Origin: a virus | Direction: 5' to 3' (one strand) | Virus record (IMG/VR): IMGVR_UViG_3300042731_006512 | Span: 64,001-128,000 of that record | Length of the DNA: 64,000 bases | In this document: piece by piece, positions 22,838 to 30,404 of the stretch | Numbering within the stretch: position 1 is the first letter of the stretch | Layout of the letters: each line of letters begins with the position of its first letter | Notes under the pieces: generated by a model | The model's input: the letters and a program-made list of their open reading frames with translations, nothing else | Database searches by the model: none | What the model was told of the DNA's origin: nothing | Translations under genes and position numbers: made by a program

Positions 22838-22914
22838 CAACTATTTTTATTTCCTTCCTAATCTGGTCTATTGTATATTCAAGCTCCAAACAAATAGAAA
22901 AAGATTATGAGTGA
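22834..22914 (+). CDS. 26-aa membrane peptide
   Basis: MTTIFISFLIWSIVYSSSKQIEKDYE. ATGA overlap on one side and an 8-nt overlap with the next gene on the other. Supported mainly by the overlap pattern. Confidence 0.35.
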   Translation: MTTIFISFLIWSIVYSSSKQIEKDYE

Positions 22915-23149
22915 TCTACTTAACAAAACAGCACTGCTGTTTTTTGCTCTTCTAGCTGTTATGGGTGTAATAGGCCTTGTATTATGTATTGTTGATAACT
23001 TTCACCTTGTTATTGTACTATTATTCTTTATCGCTTGTATTGCTACAGTCTGTTTTCTATTGGCTGTGATTTGGAAAGTTGGAGAAACAGTATTCTTAAA
23101 GCTAAAAACAAAATATAGAGCGAAACAACTCTATATTGACGGTCTGTAA
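22907..23149 (+). CDS. Two-pass membrane protein (80 aa)
   Basis: TALLFFALLAVMGVIGLVL and LVIVLLFFIACIATVCFLL are two membrane segments, with a basic end. Unknown role, part of a cluster of three membrane peptides. Confidence 0.5.
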   Translation: MSDLLNKTALLFFALLAVMGVIGLVLCIVDNFHLVIVLLFFIACIATVCFLLAVIWKVGETVFLKLKTKYRAKQLYIDGL

Positions 23150-23169
23150 TCCTGAAAAAAGAGAGAGTA

Positions 23170-23388
23170 ATGAAGATTCATAGACATCCTTATGACAAAA
23201 AAGCAGTAGAGCTTCATACCTGTAGTTATGGAGATGTAGTAGAATTTAATAAAGAACTATATATCTTTGCCGCCCGTGGTTGGGCCTATCTTCTTGTTAA
23301 TCTTGAGACTGGAGATTCCAGTGTGTGCGTCTCAAGTCTAAAAGTTTATCCAACTGATGGTTGTTTTCAAGAAATGAAAAAAATATAA
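23170..23388 (+). CDS. Hypothetical protein (72 aa)
   Basis: Beta-rich small protein with CSYGDVVEFNKELYIFAARGW...LVNLETGDSSVCV, possibly another member of the 'G..F......NL.TG' module. GAGAGAG ribosome site. Confidence 0.5.
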   Translation: MKIHRHPYDKKAVELHTCSYGDVVEFNKELYIFAARGWAYLLVNLETGDSSVCVSSLKVYPTDGCFQEMKKI

Positions 23389-23427
23389 AACGAGATGGTT
23401 TGAATCTTTAAAAAAAAGGACATCTCT

Positions 23428-24495
23428 ATGCTAACAGTTGATACTTCTGAGATTAGTAGCTTTTTTGATTATGAGGATGAGATTTCTCCGTCTATACCTT
23501 CTGGTTTTCATGTCGAGCCAGTGGACTTATACAGAAGCAGGCCTGACAACGTGTTCTTTGATAGTTCTCTGAGTCCTGAAGAGAATGCTTTACTCAATCT
23601 CGAAGTAACTCCAGAGATTGAGCAGCTGCTCTTCGATGCAGCGAAACAGAGAGGAACTCTACTTGAAGCTCTCGTCGAAGAAGAAATGGATGATACCTAT
23701 TCTGTTTCTACTGAAGAGCAGATTGATCACGAAAAAGAACTTGGAGAAGCTATTCCGCTATTCGATGAATACTTTGGGTTGTCGGAACGGATTGACAAGC
23801 TTTGTATCGAATATGGTTGGTCAGAACTAAGCGCTGCAAAAGACTTTGCCTGGTCTCTTTTCAAGGAAGAGATGGATTATAACTGGTTGGCCTTGGATAG
23901 ATTTGATGCTAAAGCTGATACTCGTCTTGCTGTGCTTGCGACTAAAGGTCAAGAGCCTGAGGAGAGTAAGTGGCAGGCTTTTCTTACAATGCGCGCACAT
24001 CTGTTAAAACAAGTAAGCTCTCGAGAATCCTGGAGATACAACTATACTCGTAGCTTTTATGATAAAGCAATAAAGCTTAACGCAGAATGTAGAGAGTTCT
24101 GGAAAACTGATAATGGCCAACACTTAAATAGTCTTATCGCCGAACGTAAGTCTTTGTTTACTACACTAGTTGGCGCTGACCTTTGGAAGTATGTAGCCGA
24201 ATACTGGAAACTAAGAAACTCAGAGATTTCAAGGACTTATCTTTCTGAAAATGACAACGAAGGAGTAGACGACCCTGCTGCACTAAACCAACTTCGAGAC
24301 TCAGCGACTGCTCTTGCCGAAACTCATTTGTTTGAGGAAGAGAAAGAAGAACGAGGAGATATATACTGGGAGAAGTGGTATGATTCATTTCTAAGCTATA
24401 GTCTCAATCTAGCTAAACAAGGCAGAAGTTGGACGAAGTTTGGCGGAGGACAACACCTCAGTCAGGTGAAAGGAGATTTCCGTGAAAGATTTTAA
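23428..24495 (+). CDS. Hypothetical acidic protein (355 aa)
   Basis: Acidic and helical throughout, Trp-rich in the second half (WSLFKEEMDYNWLALDRF, ESKWQAFLTMRAHLL, DIYWEKWYDSF). No nucleotide-binding or catalytic motif. It is the largest unknown gene of this small-gene region. Its last 14 nt overlap the next gene. Confidence 0.55.
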   Translation: MLTVDTSEISSFFDYEDEISPSIPSGFHVEPVDLYRSRPDNVFFDSSLSPEENALLNLEVTPEIEQLLFDAAKQRGTLLEALVEEEMDDTYSVSTEEQIDHEKELGEAIPLFDEYFGLSERIDKLCIEYGWSELSAAKDFAWSLFKEEMDYNWLALDRFDAKADTRLAVLATKGQEPEESKWQAFLTMRAHLLKQVSSRESWRYNYTRSFYDKAIKLNAECREFWKTDNGQHLNSLIAERKSLFTTLVGADLWKYVAEYWKLRNSEISRTYLSENDNEGVDDPAALNQLRDSATALAETHLFEEEKEERGDIYWEKWYDSFLSYSLNLAKQGRSWTKFGGGQHLSQVKGDFRERF

Positions 24496-24886
24496 GGTCG
24501 GAGACGAGGTAGAGTTTGAAGTTATATTTATGGACGGTAAGTACTGGACACCAAGATGGAACTTTTCTCACGATAGTATGATTCATCATGATGATTCTCG
24601 AGGTCCGCCTCGAGTTGTGAAAAGTGTTGTAGAAAAGGTTTATCCAGAGATCAAAGGAATAATAACAAGGTGGTCTGACTCTACAAAAAGTGACACTAAA
24701 ACGTGGGCTTGGCCTCGACCAGGAGGCAAGGACTGCAAATACGGCTCTCCAGGATATCTTAAACATGCAGAAACTGAGAGTCTAGATAAATCAGTAAATC
24801 ATAAATGTGAATGCACTTGTCCTATCCAAGAGCTTTGGAACTTTGGATGTAAGTGTGGTGCAACGAAAAAAGGAGAAAAACAATGA
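24482..24886 (+). CDS. Hypothetical Cys-tailed protein (134 aa)
   Basis: GTG start. VGDEVEFEVIFMDGKYW looks like a beta-barrel start. C-terminal HKCECTCPIQELWNFGCKCGA is a Cys-rich metal-type tail. A similar tail (KCTCPYRNFTW...GCQCRKE) ends the 28602 protein, so the two share a C-terminal module. Confidence 0.5.
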   Translation: MKDFKVGDEVEFEVIFMDGKYWTPRWNFSHDSMIHHDDSRGPPRVVKSVVEKVYPEIKGIITRWSDSTKSDTKTWAWPRPGGKDCKYGSPGYLKHAETESLDKSVNHKCECTCPIQELWNFGCKCGATKKGEKQ

Positions 24887-25545
24887 CTAAACTTGGAATG
24901 ATTCTATTAACTGCAGTGATTTTTATTATTAGTTGCGGCGAGCCTTGCCATTGGGCGACCTACCCTGTTCTTGGACACAGAAAAAGTGATGGCTATTACG
25001 AAAAACATTTCTATAAGTTTAATACTACTTATTGGATGAGTAACGGTATTCAAGTAGACACTAATCATCCTGAGACTTTTAATCGTCTCGAAGCTGCGGT
25101 TACTTCAGCTGTAGAATGTACTAAACGTGTCGCGCCAACTCTACCAAAGCAAGAGCTGGAAGCTGCTTTTTGCAACTATCATGTCGCCGCAAATCCACGA
25201 TGTGACGAAGCAGAATGCCTAAGAGTAAAGATTACTGACAAATGGAGTCATTGGAGTAAAGATGGAAAATATCAGTTGCTGCGTGACTGGGTTGAATGCG
25301 ACCCAAACGACAAAGGTTTTACTGGAGACTGTTACTGGAGGTCAGGGCTTCAGGACGATAATATAATAGTAGCTGCGCCTCAAGCTTGTTCAGATATAGA
25401 TTACGGAGACGAAGCTTGTGCTGAAGTTCAAAGATGGGTTATCGTAGCAGTTAGTGGATGTTTAAATCCTTATACACCCAGCTGGCAACAGTGTTTTGAT
25501 TTCTCAACAGACCCTACTCGAGGTTGCGGGGGTGGATGGCAGTGA
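24883..25545 (+). CDS. Secreted lipoprotein, Cys-rich (220 aa)
   Basis: ATG at 24883 after AAAGGAGAAAAACA. Signal peptide with lipobox (FIISC), so likely exported and lipidated. Mature part has at least 12 Cys (CTKRV, CNYH, CDEAECL, CDPNDKGFTGDCYW, CSDIDYGDEACAEV, CFDFSTDP) suggesting disulfide-stabilised surface protein. Domain not recognised. Possibly superinfection exclusion or surface decoration, as inference. Confidence 0.5.
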   Translation: MTKLGMILLTAVIFIISCGEPCHWATYPVLGHRKSDGYYEKHFYKFNTTYWMSNGIQVDTNHPETFNRLEAAVTSAVECTKRVAPTLPKQELEAAFCNYHVAANPRCDEAECLRVKITDKWSHWSKDGKYQLLRDWVECDPNDKGFTGDCYWRSGLQDDNIIVAAPQACSDIDYGDEACAEVQRWVIVAVSGCLNPYTPSWQQCFDFSTDPTRGCGGGWQ

Positions 25546-26234
25546 ACCAAGACTTTCCAAATGGCATTAATGTAATAGCCGATATTGCTGGTCAATACGA
25601 CACTCTAAAGACTTTGCTTGGCTATATGCCTAAGGATGCCTATGTTCTAGCAGTCGGAGATTTAATAGATAGAGGCCCAAAATCCAGAGAAGTAGTAGAG
25701 TTCTTTATGATGCTCGATGAAGAGAATAGAGGAACTTCTTTACTAGGGAACCACGAACATATGATGCTAGACCATACTTTAGGTAAAGAATGGTATGAGT
25801 CTGGTATCTGGCTATACAATGGAGGAAATAAAACTCTCGAGTCTTTCGAGTTCTCTATTCCAAAAGAAGTGACTGACTGGGTTTCAGGGCTATCCTTATT
25901 CAAACGCGTGGAGTTTAAAGACAAAAAGATATTCATTTCTCATTCTTTTTGGCCGCCAGGGCAGACATTGGAGGAAGCATTAAATATCAACAGACGTTTT
26001 GTGCCAATGAGAAACGTAGAAGAATATTCTAATCCTCGAAATATAATCTGGTCAAGAGATGTTCCTTGTCGCAGAGATGAGTATCAAATAGCAGGTCATA
26101 ACAGTCCTTTTGGATTGCGTAAGTTCGCAGATAATGAGGGAGAGTTTGCTCTTTGTATAGATGATTCACGAATAAAACGATTAATAGGTGTTCATATTCC
26201 AAGCTTTGAAATCTATTTTCAGGAGTATCTGTAA
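25536..26234 (+). CDS. PPP-type metallophosphatase with altered first metal motif
   Basis: 232 aa. Motifs of the serine/threonine phosphatase / diadenosine-tetraphosphatase (lambda-PP-like) family: GDLIDRGPKS, GNHEHMM, FISHSFWP and AGHNSPFG. The first motif, canonically GDIHG, reads A15-D16-I-A18-G, so the metal-binding His is Ala. Activity could be reduced or use a modified metal site. In phage, such enzymes reverse host phosphorylation or break down Ap4A. ATG at 25536 preferred to TTG 25524. Confidence 0.7.
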   Translation: MAVNQDFPNGINVIADIAGQYDTLKTLLGYMPKDAYVLAVGDLIDRGPKSREVVEFFMMLDEENRGTSLLGNHEHMMLDHTLGKEWYESGIWLYNGGNKTLESFEFSIPKEVTDWVSGLSLFKRVEFKDKKIFISHSFWPPGQTLEEALNINRRFVPMRNVEEYSNPRNIIWSRDVPCRRDEYQIAGHNSPFGLRKFADNEGEFALCIDDSRIKRLIGVHIPSFEIYFQEYL

Positions 26235-26599
26235 TGAAAAAAGTATGTGAAACTTGTGCTAAAAGATACAATAAAAATGGCAATATAATAGGTGCTTGCC
26301 CAGAGTTTGTAAATGACTACAAATATTATTACGATGATAATAAAAACAACAGAAGTGATATAGAACCACCTTGTTGGGTAGAACGAAAAAACAGGCCTTT
26401 CTATGTCGTATGGAACGGAGACACTTCCCAGCCAGATTCACTTGTTCAAGTTGAAGATGTTACGCCTGAACGTGCAAAAGAAAAAGCTAAGACCATAGCT
26501 AAAAACTGTGCGAGCAACATTCCCGGACGAGAATATTTTATTCTTAGAGCAGAAGCTAAGTATGTAGCTTTTGGAGTAGAAGAAACAGAGCTTAAATAG
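26234..26599 (+). CDS. Hypothetical protein (121 aa)
   Basis: CETCAKRY...GACPEFVNDY resembles a small metal-binding start. Middle PPCWVERKNRPFYVVWN. The second half is a helix plus strand (ERAKEKAKTIAKNCASN; YFILRAEAKYVAF) of the small phage 'EKAxE' type. Overlaps previous stop (TAATG). Confidence 0.5.
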   Translation: MKKVCETCAKRYNKNGNIIGACPEFVNDYKYYYDDNKNNRSDIEPPCWVERKNRPFYVVWNGDTSQPDSLVQVEDVTPERAKEKAKTIAKNCASNIPGREYFILRAEAKYVAFGVEETELK

Positions 26600-26631
26600 C
26601 AGGGGTCATTTAAGTTGTCGCTTGGATGTTT

Positions 26632-26659
26632 GAGGGTCCGATCCCCTACTCTACCGCCA
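26632..26659 (+). other. tRNA 3'-end-like sequence (possible attachment-site remnant or degenerate tRNA)
   Basis: GAGGG-TCCGATC-CCCTA followed by CTCTACC-G-CCA looks like a T-arm, acceptor strand, discriminator and CCA. A matching 5' acceptor (GGTAGAG) and an anticodon arm are not found upstream, and the last T-stem pair is mismatched. May be a captured tRNA 3' end (att-like) or chance. Confidence 0.25.
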
Positions 26660-26672
26660 GAAAGAGCTTTTA

Positions 26673-27131
26673 ATGTTGACACAACGTATAGATATTCTCT
26701 CATTTCCAGTACTATCGAAAGCAGACGCGATTTGTTTCTGTTCAAACGGAATAGTTCGCAAAAACAATGCTTTAGTTATGGGTGCTGGAGTAGCTAAGGC
26801 CTTTCGAGATAGGTTTACTGGCTTAGATTTTTCTGCTGGCGCGGCTGTCCGAAAAAATGGGAACATATGTCAAGTTATTTGTCTGGAAAAAGCGTTTAAT
26901 AACATATTTTCTATTATAGCTTTTCCTACCAAATACCACTGGAAGGATTCTTCAGACTTAAGGCTAATAGAAAAATCAGCACGAGAACTTATGGCGCTAG
27001 TTAAAGAATATGGATGGTCTAAAGTAGCTCTGCCTGTGCCAGGTTGTAAATGTGGGGGTTTATCTTACAAAGACGTAAAACCAGTTATCGAACCTATTTT
27101 AGACAATCGTGTAGTGCTTGTCTATCTGTGA
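26673..27131 (+). CDS. Macro-domain protein (ADP-ribose binding/hydrolase)
   Basis: 152 aa. Motifs: VMGAGVAKAFRDRF (ADP-ribose loop), FPTKYHWKDSSDLRLIEKSARELM, and LPVPGCKCGGLSYKDVKPVI. This is the Poa1p/DarG/ALC1-like macro group, which removes or binds ADP-ribose from proteins, RNA or DNA. In a phage it may counter ADP-ribosylating defence such as DarT or process phage ART products; the latter would fit the ART-like modules in the 1425-aa protein. Target not determinable. Confidence 0.75.
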   Translation: MLTQRIDILSFPVLSKADAICFCSNGIVRKNNALVMGAGVAKAFRDRFTGLDFSAGAAVRKNGNICQVICLEKAFNNIFSIIAFPTKYHWKDSSDLRLIEKSARELMALVKEYGWSKVALPVPGCKCGGLSYKDVKPVIEPILDNRVVLVYL

Positions 27132-27142
27132 GGAATACACCA

Positions 27143-27559
27143 ATGCCTCTTGATTTTTCACAAAAGCTAAGTGCCCGAAAGTCTCACCTAAGACACTGGG
27201 GAAATAGATGTGCTTACTGCGGTAAGAAGCTAAGCTTAAAAGAAATGACTCTTGACCATTTTATACCTCGCGGGCGCAACGGCTCACAAGGAGCATTAAA
27301 TACATTACCAGCTTGTAAAAAATGCAACTGCTACAAAGCAAGAACACATCCAGCTAAATACATTTTCTCTATTCAAGACAAACAAACAGCTCAGCAAACA
27401 ATAGATGATATTATGACATACCTAAACTTTCGGTATTACTTAAATACAGACGCACGCCAATGCAAGCGTCAGCAGAAAGGTATTCAGACTTGGTATAACA
27501 CTCTTTGGAGTTGGATGGATAACTTCACAAGCGTAAGAAGGATTGACCATGTTATCTAA
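27143..27559 (+). CDS. HNH endonuclease
   Basis: 138 aa. CAYCGKKLSLKEMTLDHFIPRGRNGSQGALNTLPACKKCNCYK is a full HNH domain with zinc Cys pairs, DH and N residues in place. Start at ATG 27143; upstream frame overlaps the macro gene. Free-standing HNH enzymes in phages nick or cut DNA (homing or packaging related). Terminal part is a basic helix. Confidence 0.75.
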   Translation: MPLDFSQKLSARKSHLRHWGNRCAYCGKKLSLKEMTLDHFIPRGRNGSQGALNTLPACKKCNCYKARTHPAKYIFSIQDKQTAQQTIDDIMTYLNFRYYLNTDARQCKRQQKGIQTWYNTLWSWMDNFTSVRRIDHVI

Positions 27560-27959
27560 AGCAATAGTTTTTGCTACAAACGCGCACGCCGGTCAGAAAG
27601 ACAAAAATAACCAGTCTTATATATTTCACCCCTTGAGAGTAATGTTAAACTGTTCTACTAAACAAGAACAGATAGTAGCTATTCTTCACGATGTAATAGA
27701 AGATACAAAATATACCCTCTTTGATTTAAGGAATAAGCTCGAGTTGGATGGAGAAATAAGTAAGGCTTTATATGCTATTACGCGTCACGAGAACGAACCC
27801 TATTTCGACTATATAGACAGAGTAAAGACTAATGAGCTAGCACGTAAAGTAAAGATTAAAGATTTAAAGGATAATCTTGGAAGACCTGGTGCTAGCGAAA
27901 GTCTAAGAGAAAGATATTTTAAAGCGTTGGATATATTAGGAGAAGCAGAAAATGTCTAA
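27549..27959 (+). CDS. HD hydrolase, SpoT/MESH1-like (ppGpp hydrolase candidate)
   Basis: 136 aa. H13-A-G-Q-K-D, Y-I-F-H27-P-L-R-V, H47-D48-V-I-E-D-T are the HD-domain metal and catalytic residues arranged as in small alarmone hydrolases. Single-domain size matches MESH1. It could lower (p)ppGpp during infection to keep host synthesis running, or degrade alarmone signals of toxins. The synthetase domain is absent. Overlaps both neighbours. Confidence 0.75.
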   Translation: MLSKAIVFATNAHAGQKDKNNQSYIFHPLRVMLNCSTKQEQIVAILHDVIEDTKYTLFDLRNKLELDGEISKALYAITRHENEPYFDYIDRVKTNELARKVKIKDLKDNLGRPGASESLRERYFKALDILGEAENV

Positions 27960-28512
27960 AGTGATAGCTGGTATAGGAAGTCGCAAGACACCGAGTTTTA
28001 TTCTTGGTGAAATGATTTCAGTAGGTGCCTGGGCGCGAAATAATCATATTTATGTTCGCTCTGGTCACGCAGATGGAGCGGATTGGGCGTTCGAGTCGGG
28101 CGCAGACAACTATTGTATCGCTTATTTACCTTGGAAGGGTTTCAACTCAAAACTTTTTGGTTCGCGCGCACATGTCTATATCCTAGAAGACCCTATACCA
28201 CAATCTGTTCTTTCTTTAGTAGAAAAATATCATCCAGCAGCTAGTAGACTTTCTCGTGGAGCTAAAAGACTAATGGCAAGAAACTGTTATCAAGTATTAG
28301 GAGCAAGTCTGAAAGACCCTGTATCTGCAGTTGTATGTTGGTGCGAAGAGACAGAATATACCCTAACTGGTAAGACTTTATATGCTGGTGGAACTGGATT
28401 TGCTTGTCGTATAGCCCGGGATTTAGATATTCCTATTTTGAATATGTATAGAAAAGAATATAGCACTGCAGATTTAATAAAAAATAAACTTTCTGAGCTA
28501 TTGGAGGTATAA
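27952..28512 (+). CDS. SLOG/DprA-like nucleotide-binding protein
   Basis: 186 aa. VIAGIGSRKTPSFILGEM, YVRSGHADGADWAFESGA and YLPWKGFN match the phage-type DprA/SLOG (Rossmann-like) family. Members bind nucleotides or nucleotide-derived signals; some have DprA recombination roles. Here no DprA winged helix is present, so sensing or hydrolysing a nucleotide ligand is plausible. Its neighbours (macro, HD) also act on nucleotide signals. Confidence 0.7.
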   Translation: MSKVIAGIGSRKTPSFILGEMISVGAWARNNHIYVRSGHADGADWAFESGADNYCIAYLPWKGFNSKLFGSRAHVYILEDPIPQSVLSLVEKYHPAASRLSRGAKRLMARNCYQVLGASLKDPVSAVVCWCEETEYTLTGKTLYAGGTGFACRIARDLDIPILNMYRKEYSTADLIKNKLSELLEV

Positions 28513-28513
28513 G

Positions 28514-28597
28514 ATGTTGCTGTTTCTATTGGGTGTTGCTATTGGAATAGTTATTGGCGGCGTAGGTACTGTGTATTATATCTTTTTCAAGGATTAA
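28514..28597 (+). CDS. 27-aa membrane peptide
   Basis: MLLFLLGVAIGIVIGGVGTVYYIFFKD, one Gly-rich membrane helix, 2 nt after the previous stop with GGAGG upstream. Confidence 0.4.
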   Translation: MLLFLLGVAIGIVIGGVGTVYYIFFKD

Positions 28598-28601
28598 TAA
28601 A

Positions 28602-28973
28602 ATGACAGAGCACTATATTAAAGCAAAATATAAGGTAGAGCTTTCCCTTTCAGGGGATTGTATTCTTTTTCAGAGAGAAGATGATAGATTTATGTTTACA
28701 TCTTTGAGCGCATTTCCCGAATGTGTGGATTGGATAGAAGATAAGCAGTTTTCGCGAGGACTTAAATCGTGGGATGCACGAACAATCGATTATCCATCAT
28801 GGACCTCGCAGGCAAAAGATTTTGTTCGGCGTGCACTTGCTGGAGAGCTCGAACCATTTTGGACTTGTAATAAAAAAGTAGAATCAAAATCAGAAAATAA
28901 ATGTACTTGTCCATACAGGAACTTTACTTGGGCAGGTGGATTCATTGGTTGTCAGTGCAGAAAGGAAAAATAA
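28602..28973 (+). CDS. Hypothetical protein with Cys tail (123 aa)
   Basis: Beta-rich first half (KYKVELSLSGDCILFQR), C-terminal KCTCPYRNFTWAGGFIGCQCRK tail resembling that of the 24482 protein. Unknown. Confidence 0.5.
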   Translation: MTEHYIKAKYKVELSLSGDCILFQREDDRFMFTSLSAFPECVDWIEDKQFSRGLKSWDARTIDYPSWTSQAKDFVRRALAGELEPFWTCNKKVESKSENKCTCPYRNFTWAGGFIGCQCRKEK

Positions 28974-28975
28974 AA

Positions 28976-29098
28976 ATGTCTTTAGAGATTAAATGTTATC
29001 TAATAGCTATCATTCTAGCACTAAGTGTTCTTACTTTTGATGTTGGTTATTTACTTGGCCAGCGACAGTTGAGGACATTTATTGCGAGGCAAAAATAA
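28976..29098 (+). CDS. Membrane peptide (40 aa)
   Basis: ATG 28976 after AAGGAAAAATAAAA. YLIAIILALSVLTFDVGYLLG is a membrane helix, basic end (RQLRTFIARQK). Confidence 0.45.
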   Translation: MSLEIKCYLIAIILALSVLTFDVGYLLGQRQLRTFIARQK

Positions 29099-29152
29099 AA
29101 AGTAAAAAATGAGTAAATAAATACTTATTTCTGATGAAGAAAGGAAGAGAAA

Positions 29153-29395
29153 ATGTTTGAGATTGAAAAAGATTTTCCACTTCCTCCTAATGTAGGAAAG
29201 AAAGGTTGCCCAAGAAAATATCCGTTCGATAAGATGGATGTGGGAAATAGTTTTGTAGTTGGACATTCACGTAGAGATGCGCACAATGTGCGCGCTGCTA
29301 CACGGTATTACTACAAAATACCGTCAGGAAAAGGGAAAAGATTTTCTGTACAGCGCGGAGAAGACAACGTGTGGAGATGCTATAGATATAAATAA
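29153..29395 (+). CDS. Small phage protein of the 'MxVGxSF...GKRFSVQR..VWR' family (80 aa)
   Basis: YPFDKMDVGNSFVVG, Arg/Tyr-rich middle, KGKRFSVQRGEDNVWRCYR. This matches a widespread small phage family with a 'GDSFFV ... KF..R..DGVRVWR' layout; function unknown. AAAGGAAGAG ribosome site. Confidence 0.55.
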   Translation: MFEIEKDFPLPPNVGKKGCPRKYPFDKMDVGNSFVVGHSRRDAHNVRAATRYYYKIPSGKGKRFSVQRGEDNVWRCYRYK

Positions 29396-29575
29396 TAATG
29401 ATCCGCATACAAATGGTTTTAAGCCCGTATGTCAACTTAGGAGGTGAAAATGGTTTGATAATCTAGAAATGGTTAAGAGACTAAAATAATAAAATAAAAG
29501 AGTCGAAAAAATGGTTTTTTCGCTCAGACAAAGAGTAGATAGTTAAATACTACTCACATTGAAAGGAAGAAAGTT
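29396..29575 (+). other. 180-bp intergenic gap before ssb2
   Basis: Contains a CGAAAAAA-TGG-TTTTTTCG hairpin around 29505-29522 (terminator-like, AT only) and A/T-rich sequence. No gene supported. Likely a terminator/promoter junction ahead of ssb2. Confidence 0.35.
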
Positions 29576-29962
29576 ATGTTGAATCGAGCTACGTTTATTG
29601 GTAATCTTGGTGCTGATGTTGATGTTCGTCAAATGGACAGTGGAACTAATGTTGGCAATATGCGCTTGGCAACCAGCGAAGTGTATTTTGACAAGGACGG
29701 CAATCGTAAAGTTAATACTCAATGGCATCGAGTGGCTTACTTCGGTATGAGTGAGAAACTTGCCACACATCTTAAGAAGGGTCGTCAGATTCTTGTTACT
29801 GGCAGTATCGAGCATCGTCAGTATGCAGATGAGCAAGGCAATACTCGCTACTCTACTTCACTGGTTATTCGCCCTCATCGTGGCGGCGAGTTGAGGCTTC
29901 TCAATCGTCCAAAGTCAGAGGTTAGCGAGCAGCAGCAGGATGAGGTTGTTGCAGAGCTGTGA
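29576..29962 (+). CDS. Single-stranded DNA-binding protein 2
   Basis: 128 aa. MLNRATFIGNLGADVDVRQMDSG, NMRLATSEVYFDKDG, TQWHRVAYFG, LKKGRQILVTGSIEHRQY: standard SSB OB-fold. C-terminus is acidic/Gln-rich but ends VVAEL with no DIPF tip. A paralog of the 11982 protein and separately promoted. Division of labour between SSBs is unknown. Confidence 0.85.
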   Translation: MLNRATFIGNLGADVDVRQMDSGTNVGNMRLATSEVYFDKDGNRKVNTQWHRVAYFGMSEKLATHLKKGRQILVTGSIEHRQYADEQGNTRYSTSLVIRPHRGGELRLLNRPKSEVSEQQQDEVVAEL

Positions 29963-29984
29963 GATTGTAGTTTTCAGTAACCAA

Positions 29985-30404
29985 GAATAGCTATGCCAGA
30001 AAATAGATTTGTTATATAGAGGGAAACTTGCTATATAGAGGTTTATTTTCTAGTTCTGGGCGACCGGCTGTCCAGAAGAAATATAGCAACCAGAGAGTGG
30101 ATTTCTTGCAAGGGTTCACTCTCTGGCACCGGTGACTACTCCTCTACCTGAAAGGTAGAAGCTTCTACTAGACGGGAATCTCTTTTGTTTACGAAGGGGA
30201 AGTATTACGATAGAAAATATCAAATAAAAGACTGGTAGCGAACTACGAAAGAGAAAGACTGCTGTTCGAGGTCGGTCGGCAAAGTATCTTTCGTTGCTGG
30301 CAGGAAAGTCTGCCCGAGTGATAGGTAACTCGTATATACTCCAAGCTATCCTATCTTCTGCTTGGCGTGACCGGGCGCGTCAGACTTATTTAAAAATCCT
30401 GAGG
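29985..30404 (+). ncRNA. Candidate structured non-coding RNA between ssb2 and tnpB
   Basis: No gene in about 440 bp but many stems: AGAAAATA/TATTTTCT (about 29998, 30044), TATATAG/CTATATA (30014, 30031), CCAGAGAGTG/CACTCTCTGG (30090-30099 with 30117-30126, perfect), ACGAAAGA/TCTTTCGT (about 30245, 30287), GGCAG/CTGCC (30299, 30310), CGAGT/ACTCG (30315, 30328), CCAAGC/GCTTGG (30341, 30360). A transposon end fragment (30133-30208) sits inside it. Strand and ends are assumed from neighbouring genes. Confidence 0.45.
30133..30208. mobile_element. Orphan transposon-end fragment joining ends of two element types
   Basis: The left part (30133-30150, TGACTACTCCTCTACCTG) matches the outer right end of the 30405 element. 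The right part (30169-30208) is identical over 40 nt to the end of the second element at 61685-61724 (TAGACGGG ... GAAGTATTAC). The two outward-facing ends sit back to back with no coding DNA. Looks like a relic or a chimeric mini-element. Confidence 0.55.

Noticed and set aside
29131-29145. CTGATGAAGAAAG before the 29153 gene as a third hammerhead
   Set aside because: There is no GUH triplet and no GAAA-stem III arrangement around it; it is part of the ribosome-site region.
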